This document shows positions 8,634-17,450 of a stretch of DNA of 64,000 nucleotides, piece after piece. The notes beneath the pieces are model-generated. The model had not been told where the DNA came from and searched no databases. It saw nothing but the letters and a program-made list of their open reading frames with translations. The stretch is from Actinomadura sp. HBU206391 (GTDB lineage: Bacteria > Actinomycetota > Actinomycetes > Streptosporangiales > Streptosporangiaceae): the NCBI RefSeq assembly GCF_014323665.1, contig NZ_JABVEB010000010.1, positions 27,549 through 91,548 on the forward strand. The letters are read 5' to 3'. Numbering within the stretch: the stretch's first letter is position 1; each line of letters begins with the position of its first letter. Position numbers and translations under genes: made by a program.

Positions 8634-9167
8634 TCAACCGCGTTCGAGATGGACGCGACCACCGCTGAAATGCCGGATGGCTTGGTCCAAGCGGTCTGAC
8701 AAGGCGATCGAATCGCGGAAATCGAACCAGAACTCCGCTCCATGCCGAGCCGCGCTGGCCCGCAATCGAGCCGCATGCAGAGGATGACCGCCCACCAACT
8801 CGTCGGTATCGCATATCTGGATCATCAGGTACCGGGAATTGGCCTGTAGGAGCCATATGCGGCGCACCTGATCCCAGGGGATCATCAAGTCGTATCCGCC
8901 GGGCGAGTCGAACGCCCGGACGCGGATACCTTCGATGTTGAGCACCGGTGGGTGCCGCAGCCTGGCCTCCACCCTCCGAAAGAGGTACAGCGCGACGAGC
9001 AGCGGTACGCAGAGCATCACCGGGAGCAAGGCATACCCCGCTCCGGAGGCCAAAGTCATGGGGACCAGCGTCACCAGCGACAAGAGAATGCAGGCCACGA
9101 GCAGTGCTTGGATCGTGCGCACTCGCGAGAGGCTCACGGGGATCCGGTACTCGTCGGCGGTGTGCAT
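8634..9167 (-). CDS. Hypothetical membrane protein with two N-terminal helices
   Basis: 177 aa. Two hydrophobic helices at about 20-42 and 44-66 are followed by a soluble domain beginning near LNIEGIRVRAFD and containing IPWDQVRRIWLLQANSRYLMI, a pattern like bacterial PH-type domains of small membrane proteins. No catalytic motif is visible. I do not recognise a specific family. It is a single gene between the DUF4240 copy B and a decayed repeat. Confidence 0.65.
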   Translation of the reverse strand: MHTADEYRIPVSLSRVRTIQALLVACILLSLVTLVPMTLASGAGYALLPVMLCVPLLVALYLFRRVEARLRHPPVLNIEGIRVRAFDSPGGYDLMIPWDQVRRIWLLQANSRYLMIQICDTDELVGGHPLHAARLRASAARHGAEFWFDFRDSIALSDRLDQAIRHFSGGRVHLERG

Positions 9168-9196
9168 CGCCGCAGTCTAACGATGGCCCCCGTTCG

Positions 9197-9305
9197 AGTT
9201 ACTCGATCGGGCCCGAGCCATGCGCGTGCGTACACAGTGGGGCCCAGAGACCCAGACCCCGATCCGAATCCATGCCGGGAACCGGGCGAGCGCGCTGGGA
9301 GCGGA
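9197..9305 (-). pseudogene. Decayed duplicate of the 5' end of the anchored phosphodiesterase gene
   Basis: On the minus strand GGCTCGGGCCCGATCGAG followed by a stop encodes GSGPIE, matching the leader of the gene at 6630-7742. The DNA to its right resembles the region upstream of that gene (CAGAGACCCAG, then CCGGGAAC at 9270-9290; compare about 7830-7875). Only the upstream region and first codons survive. Confidence 0.5.
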
Positions 9306-9309
9306 CGCT

Positions 9310-9891
9310 TCAGCTCGACGGGATCTGGTCCGGTTCCCTGTGATGGCACCACGTCAGGAGGCTGACGCGGCGACCGTCGCGCTCCTTGATCACGGGGTGG
9401 TCGCCGGTGAGCCGGAAGCCGGTCGCGCGGGCGACGGCGACGCTGGCCAGGTTCTCCGGGTCGATCCGCAGGACGACCCGGCGCATCGCCAGCACGTCGT
9501 AGGCGTAAGCGGTCATCAGCTCGACCGCCCTGGCCGCCAGCCGTTGCCGACGGTGCCGTGCGCCGATGCCGTAGGCGAGTTCCACCTCATGGTCGTCCGC
9601 ATCGGGGCGGAAGAGCAGGATCTCGCCTTGAGCGTTCCGCCCGTCGCTCGTGATCGCGAGCTGGATGCCCCGACCGGCGGTGCGATCTTCGCGGGCCTTG
9701 GACAGGTAGGCCTGTGCGACCGCGAGGTCGAACGGCGAGGACAGCGGCGTCCAGCGGTGGATCTGTGGCTCGTCGAAGAGCTCGACCAGCACCGGCAGAT
9801 CGTCGTCCGCCCATTCCCGCAGGTGGAGCCCATTACCCGAGATCTGGATGGCAGGAGGAAAGCCGTTCTCTGTGCTGTCCTGTGCCGTCAT
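9310..9891 (-). CDS. GNAT family N-acetyltransferase (RimJ/RimL type)
   Basis: 193 aa. LHLREWADDDLPVLVELFD and HRWTPLSSP at the N-terminus, VELAYGIGARHRRQRLAARAV (residues about 112-132, the acetyl-CoA pyrophosphate loop region) and RVVLRIDPENLASVAVARATGF mark a RimJ/RimL-like acetyltransferase. The acceptor cannot be inferred. It is a lone gene between remnants. Confidence 0.8.
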   Translation of the reverse strand: MTAQDSTENGFPPAIQISGNGLHLREWADDDLPVLVELFDEPQIHRWTPLSSPFDLAVAQAYLSKAREDRTAGRGIQLAITSDGRNAQGEILLFRPDADDHEVELAYGIGARHRRQRLAARAVELMTAYAYDVLAMRRVVLRIDPENLASVAVARATGFRLTGDHPVIKERDGRRVSLLTWCHHREPDQIPSS

Positions 9892-9952
9892 GGGCCGATC
9901 CTGCCCAGGTTCGACACTGGAACGTCAAATCCGCCGAGTCGCTCTGACGGCG

Positions 9953-10138
9953 TCAGCCCCGCTTGATCTTCGTGGTGAAGGCGCGCCAGGCCTCGGGCTC
10001 GAACGTCAGGGCCGGTCCGTCCGGGTTCTTGGAGTCGCGGACGGCCACGACCCCGAGCCGCGTCGCCACCTCGACGCAGTCCCCGCCATTGGGACCACTA
10101 CGGCTGCTCTTCCGCCAGACGGCATCGGTCAGGTCCAT
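9953..10138 (-). CDS. DUF397 domain protein
   Basis: 61 aa. WRKSSRSGPNGGDCVEVA, VAVRDSKNPDGPALTF and WRAFTTKIK are diagnostic of DUF397, small actinobacterial proteins almost always encoded directly after an XRE/DUF5753 regulator (BldB/WhiJ-like systems). Its ATG overlaps the end of just such a regulator gene, which here is broken, so this partner is orphaned though itself intact. Confidence 0.85.
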   Translation of the reverse strand: MDLTDAVWRKSSRSGPNGGDCVEVATRLGVVAVRDSKNPDGPALTFEPEAWRAFTTKIKRG

Positions 10139-10975
10139 TTCTCGTCCGCCGTTCTCCTGATGAGTTGCAGGGACTCACGCTGGGGCAGAGCACACGCCTG
10201 GATGGATTCCCAGAGATCGGTGAGGATCTCAAGGTCCTCTGGATTGCGTGCAAGCTCGCCTCGTACGGCCGTTTCTACGTACGCTACCTCACCGTTTCCG
10301 GCTTTGAGAGAGGCGATTACGAAGGGGCTGAGGGTGCCAGGATGCACCCCATGCGGGACCACTCGAATGGTGATCCGAGGGGATGACGCAGCCTCGATCA
10401 GTTACTCAAACTGCTTCCGCATGGTCTCGGTGTCCCCGATGGGGCGCAGCAGCACGGCCTCATCCAGCACGCACCGCAACTTGGGCGGAGGCGGCTCTCT
10501 CTGGCCAGAAGCTCCTGTCGCTCCAGCCGGGCCGCGACCGCCTCTTCGTCGCCGTCCAGTACCGCGTGGGCGTAATCCCTGGTCTGCAGTAACCCATAGA
10601 CCACTGATAGCTGGAACGTACGCAGAACGGTGGCCTGGGCTTCGATCTTGGGCCATTCGCCGAACCAACTCGGGAAGCGGTCGGCCTTGCGCCAGTCCAG
10701 CAGCCGCGACAGCGCACCGCCGGTGTTGAGCGCCTCATCACAGATCTGTGCGAAGTCGGCCGAGGCGGGCAGCTGACCGGTCTCGATACCGCTGATCAGC
10801 GACTCGCTGAAATGGATGAGCTCCCCGAGCCGGGTCTGGGTGAGACCGGCCGCGAGCCGGTAATGCCGCAGTTCACGACCCCAGATCGCCTGCGGGCCGT
10901 ACGGTTCGGTTATTTTCGATCCTCCGCGTCCGAGTTCAAGCGCTCCAAGGCCGCGCGGTCGACCCCCAAGCCCAT
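10129..10975 (-). pseudogene. Broken XRE-family helix-turn-helix / DUF5753 regulator
   Basis: Three frames together spell one regulator: VDRAALERLNSDAEDRK from ATG 10975, then the HTH part GRELRHYRLAAGLTQ with WFGEWPKIEAQA and YGLLQTRDYAHAV, then PPPPKLRCVLDEAVLL and VVPHGVHPGTLSPF. The lesions are a shift at an AAAA run near 10911-10916, a shift at the GAGAGAG run near 10495-10502, and an in-frame TAA near 10404-10408 where the family has MRxQLExL. Such proteins bind DNA and are usually modulated by the adjacent DUF397 partner. It is either a pseudogene or carries sequence errors; an in-frame stop plus shifts favours decay. Confidence 0.75.
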
Positions 10976-11077
10976 TTCACTTCGTGACGAAACTCCTACG
11001 GAAAGTAGCTTGCACTGGTCACGCTGGGGTTCCACGCCGATCGCGGAAAGTGCGAGGCGCAGCGACAACTCGAAGCC

Positions 11078-11830
11078 GTGAACACGGCCCGCCGGTCACT
11101 TCGGCAGCTCACCGGCGATGCCCGACGCCAGACCGCATCCGTCCTCGCGGCCCTCGACGACCAGACCAGCAAACTCATCCAGCAGGTACGCAGCCTCAAG
11201 TCATCCGAGAGCAGCCGCGCCCGATCGGCTGGTGAGGCACGTGGGCGACCACTCCCCGATCTTCCAGGCGACACCTCCGACCTCATCCGGCGAGTCCTCA
11301 GCGAAGCCGAGCCGCCGACCGCACCGCCAACGCCGACGCCACCACGGCCCGTACACCAGCCCCCTGCCGCCCGGACACCCGTCACCACCGTTCACCCGGT
11401 GAAGCCCAGGACGACCGTGGCACCTCCGAGGCCGAGGCCGGAACCGGTGAGGGTCATCTCACGAGGCAGAGCATCGGCCCCGCCCACGAGCGAATCCCGC
11501 CGCTCGGCCGGCGGACCGTCACGCCTTCCCGCTGCGGGGATCCGCACGTGGCCTGACGATCCACGGCAGGCTCCAGAAGATCGGGCACGCCGCCTCGTCC
11601 CTGGCGACGGCTCCAATCCCGGTCGCCGACGCGAGCCCGATCGCATGGGCCCGGACGGCCGTCCGCCCGATCCTCCCGCCACGGACGGCCACTCGAGCCC
11701 ACCGGTGGACGTTCTCGGAGACGCTCGCGGATGTTGCCCCGGAGGCATGGGACGGAACGTCCGTCGCGACCGGCGGGGCACGGGCGCAAAATGCGTTGCC
11801 AGCGACTCCAGCGGTCGTCACCCTTACCGG
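11078..11830 (+). pseudogene. Possible frameshifted hypothetical gene upstream of RNA ligase
   Basis: No family recognised. From 11078 one frame reads a helical N-terminus (RRSLRQLTGDARRQTASVL) and a Pro-rich linker (EPPTAPPTPTPPRPV) with high third-position GC until about 11545. Beyond that the good codon bias moves to another frame that runs to the ligase start (LTIHGRLQKIGHAASSLAT, RWTFSETLADVAPEAW). A single frame change near 11545 would join them. The coding status is uncertain. Confidence 0.3.
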
Positions 11831-11870
11831 AACGGCAGGGGAAGACCGGAACCCCCACGAAGGGAATGAC

Positions 11871-12986
11871 ATGTCCACGCTGCGGGTCACCGCGGAACGG
11901 CTGACGATCCACCCCCACGACAATGCGGACGCGCTCGAGCTTGCGCAGGTCGGGCTCTACCGGGCGGTCGTCGCCAAGGGCGAGTACAACACCGGCGACT
12001 GGGCGCTCTACATTCCCGAAGGCTCACTGCTGCCCGACGACCTGATCGAGGAACTCGGCCTGACCGGCAGGCTGGCCGGCTCGCAGAAGAACCGGGTCAG
12101 GGCCGTACGGCTGCGCGGCGAGCTCTCGCAGGGCATCGTGTGCAGTCCAAAGGCTGTGGACGACGTCGACCTGGCCGCAGCGCACGCGGAGGGCCGGAAC
12201 TTCGCGGCCGACCTCGGAGTCACGAAGTGGGTGGCGCCCATTCCCGTGCACATGGCCGGTGAGATGCTCCCCGCGCCCGACCTGATCCCGTGGATCGAGA
12301 TCGAGGACATCAAGCGCTACCCCGCCATCTTCGAGCCCGGCGAGCCGGTCGTGGCGACAGAGAAGGTGCACGGCACGGCGTGCCTGTTCACCCTGGCGCT
12401 CGACGAGCGTGGCACCGCCTCGAGCGACGACGGCTCGGTGCCGGGCGACTACTTCGTCTCCTCCAAGGGGTTCGGCTCCAAGCGGCTCGCCATCGCGCAC
12501 GCGGACACGAACCTGTACTGGCGCGCGATCGAGAGCTACGGCGTGCCGGCCGTGGCCGCCCGGATCGCCGAGTTGTTCGACACCGAGCGGGTCGGCATCT
12601 TCGGCGAGGTCTTCGGCAAGGGCGTACAGGACCTGGGCTATGGCGCGTCCGGTGGCGGCGAACGGCCCGGCTACGCCGTCTTCGACATCGCCGTGCAGGT
12701 GCCCGGCATCATTCGCTGGCTGGACCCCGGCGAGCTGGCCGACGTGCTCGCGAAGATGGAGCTGCCCGCCGTACCGCGCCTGTACGAGGGGCCGTACGAC
12801 CAGGCGGCGCTCATGGAGCTGGCGACCGGCCACGAGACCGTCTCGGGCACGTCCGCGCACCTCCGCGAGGGACTGGTCGTCAGGTCGGCCACGGGTCGCT
12901 ACAGCTCGGTCACCGGCGGCCGCGCCATCGCCAAGTTCGTGTCCCCGGCCTACCTCACCCGTAAGGGCGGCACGGAGTACGAGTGA
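11871..12986 (+). CDS. RNA ligase (ATP), Rnl5/DRB0094-like
   Basis: 371 aa from ATG 11871 with GAAGGGA upstream. The N-terminal about 130 residues (RVTAERLTIHPHDNADALEL) form the OB-like domain seen in Deinococcus DRB0094-type ligases. The nucleotidyltransferase motif I is EKVHGT with Lys165 as the predicted AMP-accepting residue; FGEVFGKGVQDLGYG (motif III/IIIa region) and EGLVVR (motif IV) follow. The C-terminal KFVSPAY fits motif V. Family enzymes seal nicks with a 3'-OH RNA strand; the cellular role is unknown. It stands alone upstream of the PhoD-type phosphatase. Confidence 0.85.
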   Translation: MSTLRVTAERLTIHPHDNADALELAQVGLYRAVVAKGEYNTGDWALYIPEGSLLPDDLIEELGLTGRLAGSQKNRVRAVRLRGELSQGIVCSPKAVDDVDLAAAHAEGRNFAADLGVTKWVAPIPVHMAGEMLPAPDLIPWIEIEDIKRYPAIFEPGEPVVATEKVHGTACLFTLALDERGTASSDDGSVPGDYFVSSKGFGSKRLAIAHADTNLYWRAIESYGVPAVAARIAELFDTERVGIFGEVFGKGVQDLGYGASGGGERPGYAVFDIAVQVPGIIRWLDPGELADVLAKMELPAVPRLYEGPYDQAALMELATGHETVSGTSAHLREGLVVRSATGRYSSVTGGRAIAKFVSPAYLTRKGGTEYE

Positions 12987-13170
12987 CGACGCCGGAGGCA
13001 TCCTCGGCGGAGCGTCTGACGGGGCGAGAACCCCGGGCGCTCCGCCGACCGGCCGAAGATCATCGCGCGTGGTCGGTGGCCTGAACGCGACGTGAACGCG
13101 GGCGACGGCTCCAATCCCGTACCCCCCGGCAGGTGGACGCAGCCGCCTGGGTCGGATAGAGATGCCCTCT

Positions 13171-14766
13171 ATGACGCGTTTGGTGCTAGGCCCCCTGCTC
13201 CGCCATGTCGACGACCGTGCCGCAACGGTCTGGGTGGAGACCGAACAGCCGTGTGAGGTGCGCGTTCTCGACTCCACGGCGCACACGTTCACTGTGCACG
13301 GTCACCACTACGCCCTCGTGGAGATCGACGGGCTCGAGCCCGGCTCGGACACCCCCTACGAGGTCGCGCTGGACGGTGAGAAGGTCTGGCCCGAGCCGGA
13401 GTCGAACTTCCCGCCCAGCCGGATCCGCACGATCGACCCCCGCGACGAACTGCGGATCGCGTTCGGATCGTGCCGCCGGTCGCCTGCGGCCGAGACCGCC
13501 TACGGGGTCGACACGCTGATCGCGTACGCGCACCGGCTCGCCGACGGCGGCGAGAGCGTCAACTGGCCCAGCGTGCTGCTCATGATCGGTGACCAGGTGT
13601 ACGCCGACGAGCTCGGCGACAAGATGCGGAAGTTCATCACCGAGCGGCGCGGCGACGAGGCGCCGGAGGGCGAGCTCTCCGACTTCGAGGAGTACTGCCA
13701 CCTCTACCAGCTCGCATGGGGCGAGGACGAGGCGGTGCGATGGCTGCTCTCCACCGTGCCGAGCCTCATGATCTTCGATGACCATGATATCCGCGACGAC
13801 TGGAACACCTCGCACACGTGGCGCCAGGAGATGTGGTCGCAGCCGTGGTGGGAGAAGCGCATCGTCGGCGGGCTCGGCACGTACTGGATCTACCAGCATC
13901 TCGGGAACCTCTCTGCCAAGGACCGGGCCGAGGATCCGCTGTACGCGAAGCTGCGGGCGGCCGGCGACGGCGGTGAGTTGCTGGACGAGTTCGCCGAGTG
14001 CGCCGACAAGTCCCCCGAGACCACCCGCTGGAGTTACGCGCACGACTACGGCGACACCCGCCTGATCGTGGTCGACAGCCGCAGCTCCCGCGTGCTCACC
14101 CCGGACCGGCGGGCCATGCTCGACGACGGTGAGCTCACCTGGTTCGAGGAGCAGTGCGCGGGCGACTTCGACCATCTGCTGATCGGCAGCTCCCTGCCGT
14201 ACCTGCTGCCCGCCTCAATCCACCACGCGGAGGCCTGGAACGAGGGGGTGGCCGAGGGCGCCTGGGGCCGGCGGGCGGCGCGCCTCGGCGAGAAGATCCG
14301 GCAGGGCGCCGACCTGGAGCACTGGGCGGCGTTCGAGAGATCGTTCCGTACCGTCGCCGAGGACATCATCAAGGTGGCCGGAAGAGAGCAGGGGAGCGCA
14401 CCGGCCAGCATCGCGTTCCTGTCCGGCGACGTGCACTACTCCTATCTCGCCCGCGTCACCGCGCCCTCGATCGGGACCCCGGTCTCCCAGGTCGTGTGCT
14501 CACCGCTGCGCAATCCACTGGAGCGGAAGTTCAAGTTCGCCCAAAAACTCGCGTGCAACGGCGTCCTCACCGGAATGCTCAGGTCACTCGCCCGCAGCGC
14601 CAAGGTCCCGAGGCCACCGCTCAGGTGGCGGATCACCAAGGGACCGTGGTTCGACAACGCGATCGCGACGGTCAAGATCAGCGGCCGCGTCTCCATGGTC
14701 ATCTGGGAGACGCCCGACGCGGATACCTCGCTGACCGAGCTGGGCCGCGCCGAACTCTCGGCGTGA
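13171..14766 (+). CDS. PhoD-like alkaline phosphatase / metallophosphoesterase
   Basis: 531 aa from ATG 13171 (ATG 13162 also possible). An N-terminal beta domain (LVLGPLLRHVDDRAATVWVET) precedes the phosphatase core: IAFGSCRRS, MIGDQVYADE (metal ligands D/Q), FDDHDIRDDWN, VDSRSS and FLSGDVHYSYLAR. PhoD enzymes hydrolyse phosphodiesters or monoesters with Ca/Fe. No Tat or Sec signal is visible, unlike secreted PhoD, so this cytoplasmic-looking form may act on an internal phosphodiester. Confidence 0.85.
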   Translation: MTRLVLGPLLRHVDDRAATVWVETEQPCEVRVLDSTAHTFTVHGHHYALVEIDGLEPGSDTPYEVALDGEKVWPEPESNFPPSRIRTIDPRDELRIAFGSCRRSPAAETAYGVDTLIAYAHRLADGGESVNWPSVLLMIGDQVYADELGDKMRKFITERRGDEAPEGELSDFEEYCHLYQLAWGEDEAVRWLLSTVPSLMIFDDHDIRDDWNTSHTWRQEMWSQPWWEKRIVGGLGTYWIYQHLGNLSAKDRAEDPLYAKLRAAGDGGELLDEFAECADKSPETTRWSYAHDYGDTRLIVVDSRSSRVLTPDRRAMLDDGELTWFEEQCAGDFDHLLIGSSLPYLLPASIHHAEAWNEGVAEGAWGRRAARLGEKIRQGADLEHWAAFERSFRTVAEDIIKVAGREQGSAPASIAFLSGDVHYSYLARVTAPSIGTPVSQVVCSPLRNPLERKFKFAQKLACNGVLTGMLRSLARSAKVPRPPLRWRITKGPWFDNAIATVKISGRVSMVIWETPDADTSLTELGRAELSA

Positions 14767-14952
14767 GCGGACCAGCCGTGTACCGTCGCTCCCGCCCATA
14801 CTCCATACTTTCCTGGAAGAGTGACGAATCGCCGTATTGGCTTACGGCCGTTTGAGACTTCACTACGCTATGGATGCCCGGGGTCCTTCGATGGCTCGCG
14901 TCTACCGCTCAGTGGGTCGAGATGGTCTCGTGTTGACGAAAGGCGGTGTCGC

Positions 14953-16113
14953 GTGGATCGCAGCGCGCTGTTCGTAGATGCCGGCTACCTGCTGGCTGAC
15001 GGCGCGATGGCGGTGCACGGAACCCGCCATCGGGAGACCGTGTCGTGGGACTTCGGTGGGCTGCTCCAGCTGCTGAGCAACCTGACCCGTGAGCGCACCG
15101 GGTTGCCGCTGCTCCGCTGCTACTGGTACGAGGCCACGATCGAGGGCCGCCGTGCCTCCGAGCACGAGGCACTGGCCGACCTGCCGGGCCTGAAGCTGCG
15201 TCTGGGACGCATCCGGCCCGGCCGCCGTGAGGGCGTCGACACCGAGATCCACCGCGACCTCACCACGCTGGCCCGCAACGGCGCCATCGCGGACGCGGTC
15301 GTCGTCAGCGGCGACGAGGACCTCGCCCAGGTCGTCTCCGACGCCCAGGCCCTCGGCGTGCGGGTGACGCTCGTGCACGTCTCGGTCGACGGCAACTGGA
15401 CCATCTCGCGGGTGCTCCGCCAGGAGTGCGACGACCTCATCGAGATCGGGGCCGGCCATCTGCGGCCGTACGTCAACGCGCTGACCGGGGCCGACAGCTC
15501 GTCCGGCCCGCTGTCCAACGGCCACTCGACGCCCGCGAACTCGCCGATCGGCCCGCTCAAGACCGGCCCGCACAGCGGCCCTCCACCCGGGTCGCCGATC
15601 ACCGGCCAGCCGCACCGGTCGCACATGTCCATCCCGGCACGTGTCGGTCCGCCGTCGCACACCGCCACCGGTGCACCGCCGAACCCGTCGACCACCGGAC
15701 CGATGCACGCCGCGCCGACCCCCGCGCAGACGTCGGCGCCCGTACACTCCCAGGCTCCGTCGCACTCGCAGAACCTCGGGTCGCAGTACATCTCGCCGCC
15801 GCCACAGCAGCACGGCCCCTACACCGGCCCTCAGCAGATCGCCCCGGTGCCCGTACAGCAGAACGCGCCGACCCTGTCGGACGCGGTCAAGTCCGCGCAC
15901 CAGGAGGGCCAGGACTTCGGCGAGTCGGTCGCCAGGGACGCGCCGGCGCTGTGGCTCGAGGCGGTGCTCGCCCGCAAGCCCCGGATGCCCTCCGATCTCG
16001 AGGCCAGACTGCTGCAGGGCTCCTCACTGCCCATCGACTTCCTACTCCACGACGAAGTGCGACACGCGCTTCGGCGGGGGTTCTGGGACGCACTCGAACG
16101 TTCCCGACGGTAG
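14953..16113 (+). CDS. NYN domain (LabA/PIN-like) protein with Pro/Gly-rich region
   Basis: 386 aa from GTG 14953 with AAAGG upstream. DRSALFVDAGYLLADGA, DTEIHRDLTTLARN and VVVSGDEDLAQVVSDAQALGV give the acidic residues of a NYN domain, a PIN-related RNase fold. Residues about 175-300 are a low-complexity Pro/Ser/His/Gln-rich linker. A C-terminal helical domain (DFGESVARDAPALWLEAVL) follows. It probably processes or degrades RNA in the cytosol; the target is unknown. The TPR gene follows 68 bp downstream. Confidence 0.8.
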   Translation: MDRSALFVDAGYLLADGAMAVHGTRHRETVSWDFGGLLQLLSNLTRERTGLPLLRCYWYEATIEGRRASEHEALADLPGLKLRLGRIRPGRREGVDTEIHRDLTTLARNGAIADAVVVSGDEDLAQVVSDAQALGVRVTLVHVSVDGNWTISRVLRQECDDLIEIGAGHLRPYVNALTGADSSSGPLSNGHSTPANSPIGPLKTGPHSGPPPGSPITGQPHRSHMSIPARVGPPSHTATGAPPNPSTTGPMHAAPTPAQTSAPVHSQAPSHSQNLGSQYISPPPQQHGPYTGPQQIAPVPVQQNAPTLSDAVKSAHQEGQDFGESVARDAPALWLEAVLARKPRMPSDLEARLLQGSSLPIDFLLHDEVRHALRRGFWDALERSRR

Positions 16114-16181
16114 AAAGTGCGGAATTCCGATCATCCGTAATCGCCCGCTTCGCCGGGCGACTGGCGGGTAGCGTCTAGGGC

Positions 16182-16751
16182 GTGACGCATGTTACGGAAG
16201 ACGATCTCGACGACCTGGAGTTCGACACACTGCGCACCGGCGATCACACGTCGGCCGCAGAGCGACTCGCCACGCTGGCGGAGACCGTGTCGGGTGGGGT
16301 GTCCAGGGCAAAGGTGCTGCTACGCGCCGGCGAGCAGTGGCAGCACGCGGGTGATCATGCCAAGGCGGCGGTCCTCTATCGGCAGGCGATAGAGGACGGA
16401 GGCGAGACGTACGGGGATCCGCGCGCCTATCTCGCCGACGCCCTCTTCGAGCTGGGCCGCAAGGATGAGGCGCAGTCGCTGGTCGAGGAGATCCGTGCCG
16501 ACGTCCCAGGCGATCCCGAGGTCTATCGCACCGTCGCCGAGGTGCTCTACGAGCAGGGCGATGTGTCGGGCACGTACGAATGGGCCACGGCCGGAGCCGA
16601 CGTCGTACTCGCCATCCGCGACCGGGGCGACCGGAGCTCGGCCGAGGACAGCCTGGAGGCGCTGCTCCGGCTCCGCTACCGGGCCCGGGTCGACCTGGGC
16701 CAGCCCGAAGACGACTACGACACCCTCTTGGACGACCTCCTCAAGAACTAG
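16182..16751 (+). CDS. Tetratricopeptide repeat protein
   Basis: 189 aa from GTG 16182. Helical repeats with TPR spacing are visible: AKVLLRAGEQWQHAGDHAKA, ADALFELGRKDEAQSLVEE and AEVLYEQGDVSGTYEWATA. There is no signal peptide, so it is a cytosolic scaffold. Conserved actinobacterial proteins of this size exist but no function is known to me. It follows the NYN gene on the same strand. Confidence 0.75.
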   Translation: MTHVTEDDLDDLEFDTLRTGDHTSAAERLATLAETVSGGVSRAKVLLRAGEQWQHAGDHAKAAVLYRQAIEDGGETYGDPRAYLADALFELGRKDEAQSLVEEIRADVPGDPEVYRTVAEVLYEQGDVSGTYEWATAGADVVLAIRDRGDRSSAEDSLEALLRLRYRARVDLGQPEDDYDTLLDDLLKN

Positions 16752-16770
16752 CGAGCGGAGCAGGCGCCTC

Positions 16771-17400
16771 TCAGAGGGCCGCGATGAGGTTCCGCAGAGC
16801 CTGTGCGGTGCTGACGGGGTCCTCGCCCTGCCCGCCCGCCAGTTCACGCACCGGCCAGCCGCGTAGCCTCGCCTGGCGGGCCTGCAGCTCGTACGGCTCG
16901 GACGTTCGCAGATAGCCGCAGGGGGCGTCCGGCCAGTCTCCCCGCAGTTCCCCGGGTGCCGGGAACTCCGCGTCGACGAAGACATAGCCGCCCACCGTGC
17001 GATGCGCCGCCCGCTGCGCGAGGCCGAGCGACGGCAGCAGGGCGCCGGCGGCGTTGTGCGCGACCAGGACGAGCGGCTGAGCGGGCAGGTGCGCCGTGAT
17101 CTCCATGGCGGCGCGGGCGACATAGCGACCCGTGCTCGGCGGCCGCTGAGCTCGGCTGTGATCGCCCCCATGGGCGTGGTCGTGATCGGTGCCGTGAGCG
17201 TGGCCGTGATCAGTGTTGCGAGCGCGGCCGTTGGCGACGCCTTGATCGGCCCTGTGCACGTAGCCATGATCGGCGCTGTCGTCACGGAGGTCGGGGACGA
17301 CGACATCGGTCCCGTAGGAGCGGAGCGTCTCAGGGATCGCTCCCCAGACCGCCGCGGTGGCGAGGGGGCCGTGCAGGAGGACCAGCGTGCCGGGCGTCAT
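16771..17400 (-). CDS. Alpha/beta hydrolase fold protein with Asn at the nucleophile elbow
   Basis: 209 aa. TLVLLHGPLATAAVW (oxyanion HG) and LVLVAHNAAGALLPSLG (nucleophile elbow) place it in the alpha/beta hydrolase superfamily, but the G-x-S-x-G serine is Asn, so ordinary serine hydrolase chemistry is not expected. Residues about 50-85 are a His/Asp-rich insertion (DHGHAHGTDHDHAHGGDH) built of short repeats that could bind metal. It is divergent from pyrE with a 50-bp gap. It could be a pseudoenzyme. Confidence 0.7.
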   Translation of the reverse strand: MTPGTLVLLHGPLATAAVWGAIPETLRSYGTDVVVPDLRDDSADHGYVHRADQGVANGRARNTDHGHAHGTDHDHAHGGDHSRAQRPPSTGRYVARAAMEITAHLPAQPLVLVAHNAAGALLPSLGLAQRAAHRTVGGYVFVDAEFPAPGELRGDWPDAPCGYLRTSEPYELQARQARLRGWPVRELAGGQGEDPVSTAQALRNLIAAL

Positions 17401-17450
17401 GGTCCAACCCTGCCATTACCCCGCCCAGGCGCCCCGCATAGGCTTCGTGC

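Noticed and set aside
11796..11870. Longer N-terminus for the RNA ligase from an upstream ATG
   Set aside because: ATG 11871 has a good ribosome site and matches the family N-terminus; the extra residues are not ligase-like and belong to the frame-switched region.
12024..13292. Long minus-strand frame across the RNA ligase gene
   Set aside because: It is a shadow of the ligase: low-complexity Arg/Gly/Val-rich translation without motifs, while the plus strand has full catalytic motifs.
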